Positions 13,677-13,971 of a stretch of 13,971 nt of DNA are shown piece by piece. This DNA is from Holosporaceae bacterium (GTDB lineage Bacteria > Pseudomonadota > Alphaproteobacteria > UBA3830): contig JAITAC010000080.1 in assembly GCA_031284345.1 (NCBI GenBank), forward strand, positions 1 to 13,971, given 5' to 3'. Made by a program: the position numbers and the translations under genes. Below the pieces are notes generated by a model. That model did no database searches. It saw only the letters and a list, made by a program, of their open reading frames with translations, and was not told where the DNA came from. Position 1 is the first letter of the stretch, and each line of letters begins with the position of its first letter.

Positions 13677-13925
13677 TTACATTTTTTCAAGAGCAAAGCT
13701 CGCCGCCCGACGTATTCTATAACATATTGATTTTGAAGTGTATTTGTGTTTTTTTATTAGATTTTTAGATTTTATGACATGCCGCTCTTTAAATGCAGAC
13801 TTTAAGATATTGTCCAGTTTTTTTACTGCGCCGTGGTCTATTATTCTCATAAATTTCTCATTTTTGTCTTGGGCGCGGTTCACACATTGCCTTTCACTTA
13901 TATTAACATGAAGTAAATTCAACAT
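13677..13925 (-). CDS. Hypothetical small basic protein (doubtful)
   Basis: An 82-codon frame ending 20 nt before the bioD start. The product is rich in Lys, Arg and Ile, with no signal peptide or membrane segment and no motif I recognise. An internal ATG at 13850, preceded by GAGA, would give a 57-residue version (MRIIDHGAVKKLDNILKSAF...). It lies in the right position to be cotranscribed with bioD-bioA. It could equally be a chance frame or a decayed gene. The whole interval 13657-13971 holds no other recognisable gene, RNA or element. Confidence 0.2.
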   Translation of the reverse strand: MLNLLHVNISERQCVNRAQDKNEKFMRIIDHGAVKKLDNILKSAFKERHVIKSKNLIKKHKYTSKSICYRIRRAASFALEKM

Positions 13926-13971
13926 ACATGTGCTACAGAACCCGTGGAGGAGCGAGAACTTCTATTGGAAA

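Noticed and set aside
13935..13955. Possible second copy of the 26-bp repeat at the right edge (CAGAACCCGTGG shared with unit 10)
   Set aside because: Only 12 bp match and the rest of the unit does not; a chance match of this size is plausible.

Overview
The window looks like chromosome from an AT-rich alphaproteobacterium, probably host-associated (Rickettsiales/Holosporales-like). This rests on gene order and composition, not on a ribosomal marker. The minus-strand series envC - ctpA - divergent polysaccharide deacetylase - rppH is a familiar alphaproteobacterial order. A biotin gene pair, a 3' end of an IS30-type element and a minisatellite are accessory-type content. No ribosomal or phage genes are present.

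Layout. Positions 1-110 hold the last 35 codons of an IS30-family transposase, cut by the window edge. Positions 202-515 hold a tandem array of about twelve 26-bp units. rsmI (minus) and a lipoprotein of the LpoA/penicillin-binding-protein-activator type (plus) are divergent, with overlapping 5' ends near 1428-1440. From 7932 down to 2617 runs a five-gene minus-strand operon: ugd, envC, ctpA, a YibQ-like deacetylase-fold protein and rppH. Every junction in it is a 4-11 nt overlap. galU lies upstream on the same strand behind a gap of about 260 bp. The next intergenic region (9008-9327) carries a near-consensus sigma-70 promoter, facing right, for the mevalonate pair mvaA-mvaS (HMG-CoA reductase and synthase, ATGA overlap). 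A tRNA-Arg(CCU) follows, and then bioD-bioA on the minus strand.

How the genes fit together. GalU makes UDP-glucose and Ugd oxidises it to UDP-glucuronate, a precursor for surface glycans. EnvC, CtpA, the YibQ-like protein and the LpoA-like lipoprotein are all expected to act in the periplasm on peptidoglycan synthesis or turnover. RppH and RsmI are RNA housekeeping enzymes. MvaS and MvaA together convert acetoacetyl-CoA and acetyl-CoA to mevalonate. That is unexpected, because alphaproteobacteria normally make isoprenoids by the DXP (MEP) route, and no downstream mevalonate kinase or decarboxylase is in the window. BioA and BioD carry out two consecutive steps of biotin synthesis.

The points most worth a second look are: the mevalonate pair and its long leader; the hierarchical 26-bp minisatellite next to an IS30 end; two envelope proteins (EnvC and the YibQ-like protein) that keep their fold signatures but lack the usual metal ligands; and the replacement of the usual upstream neighbour of envC by ugd.
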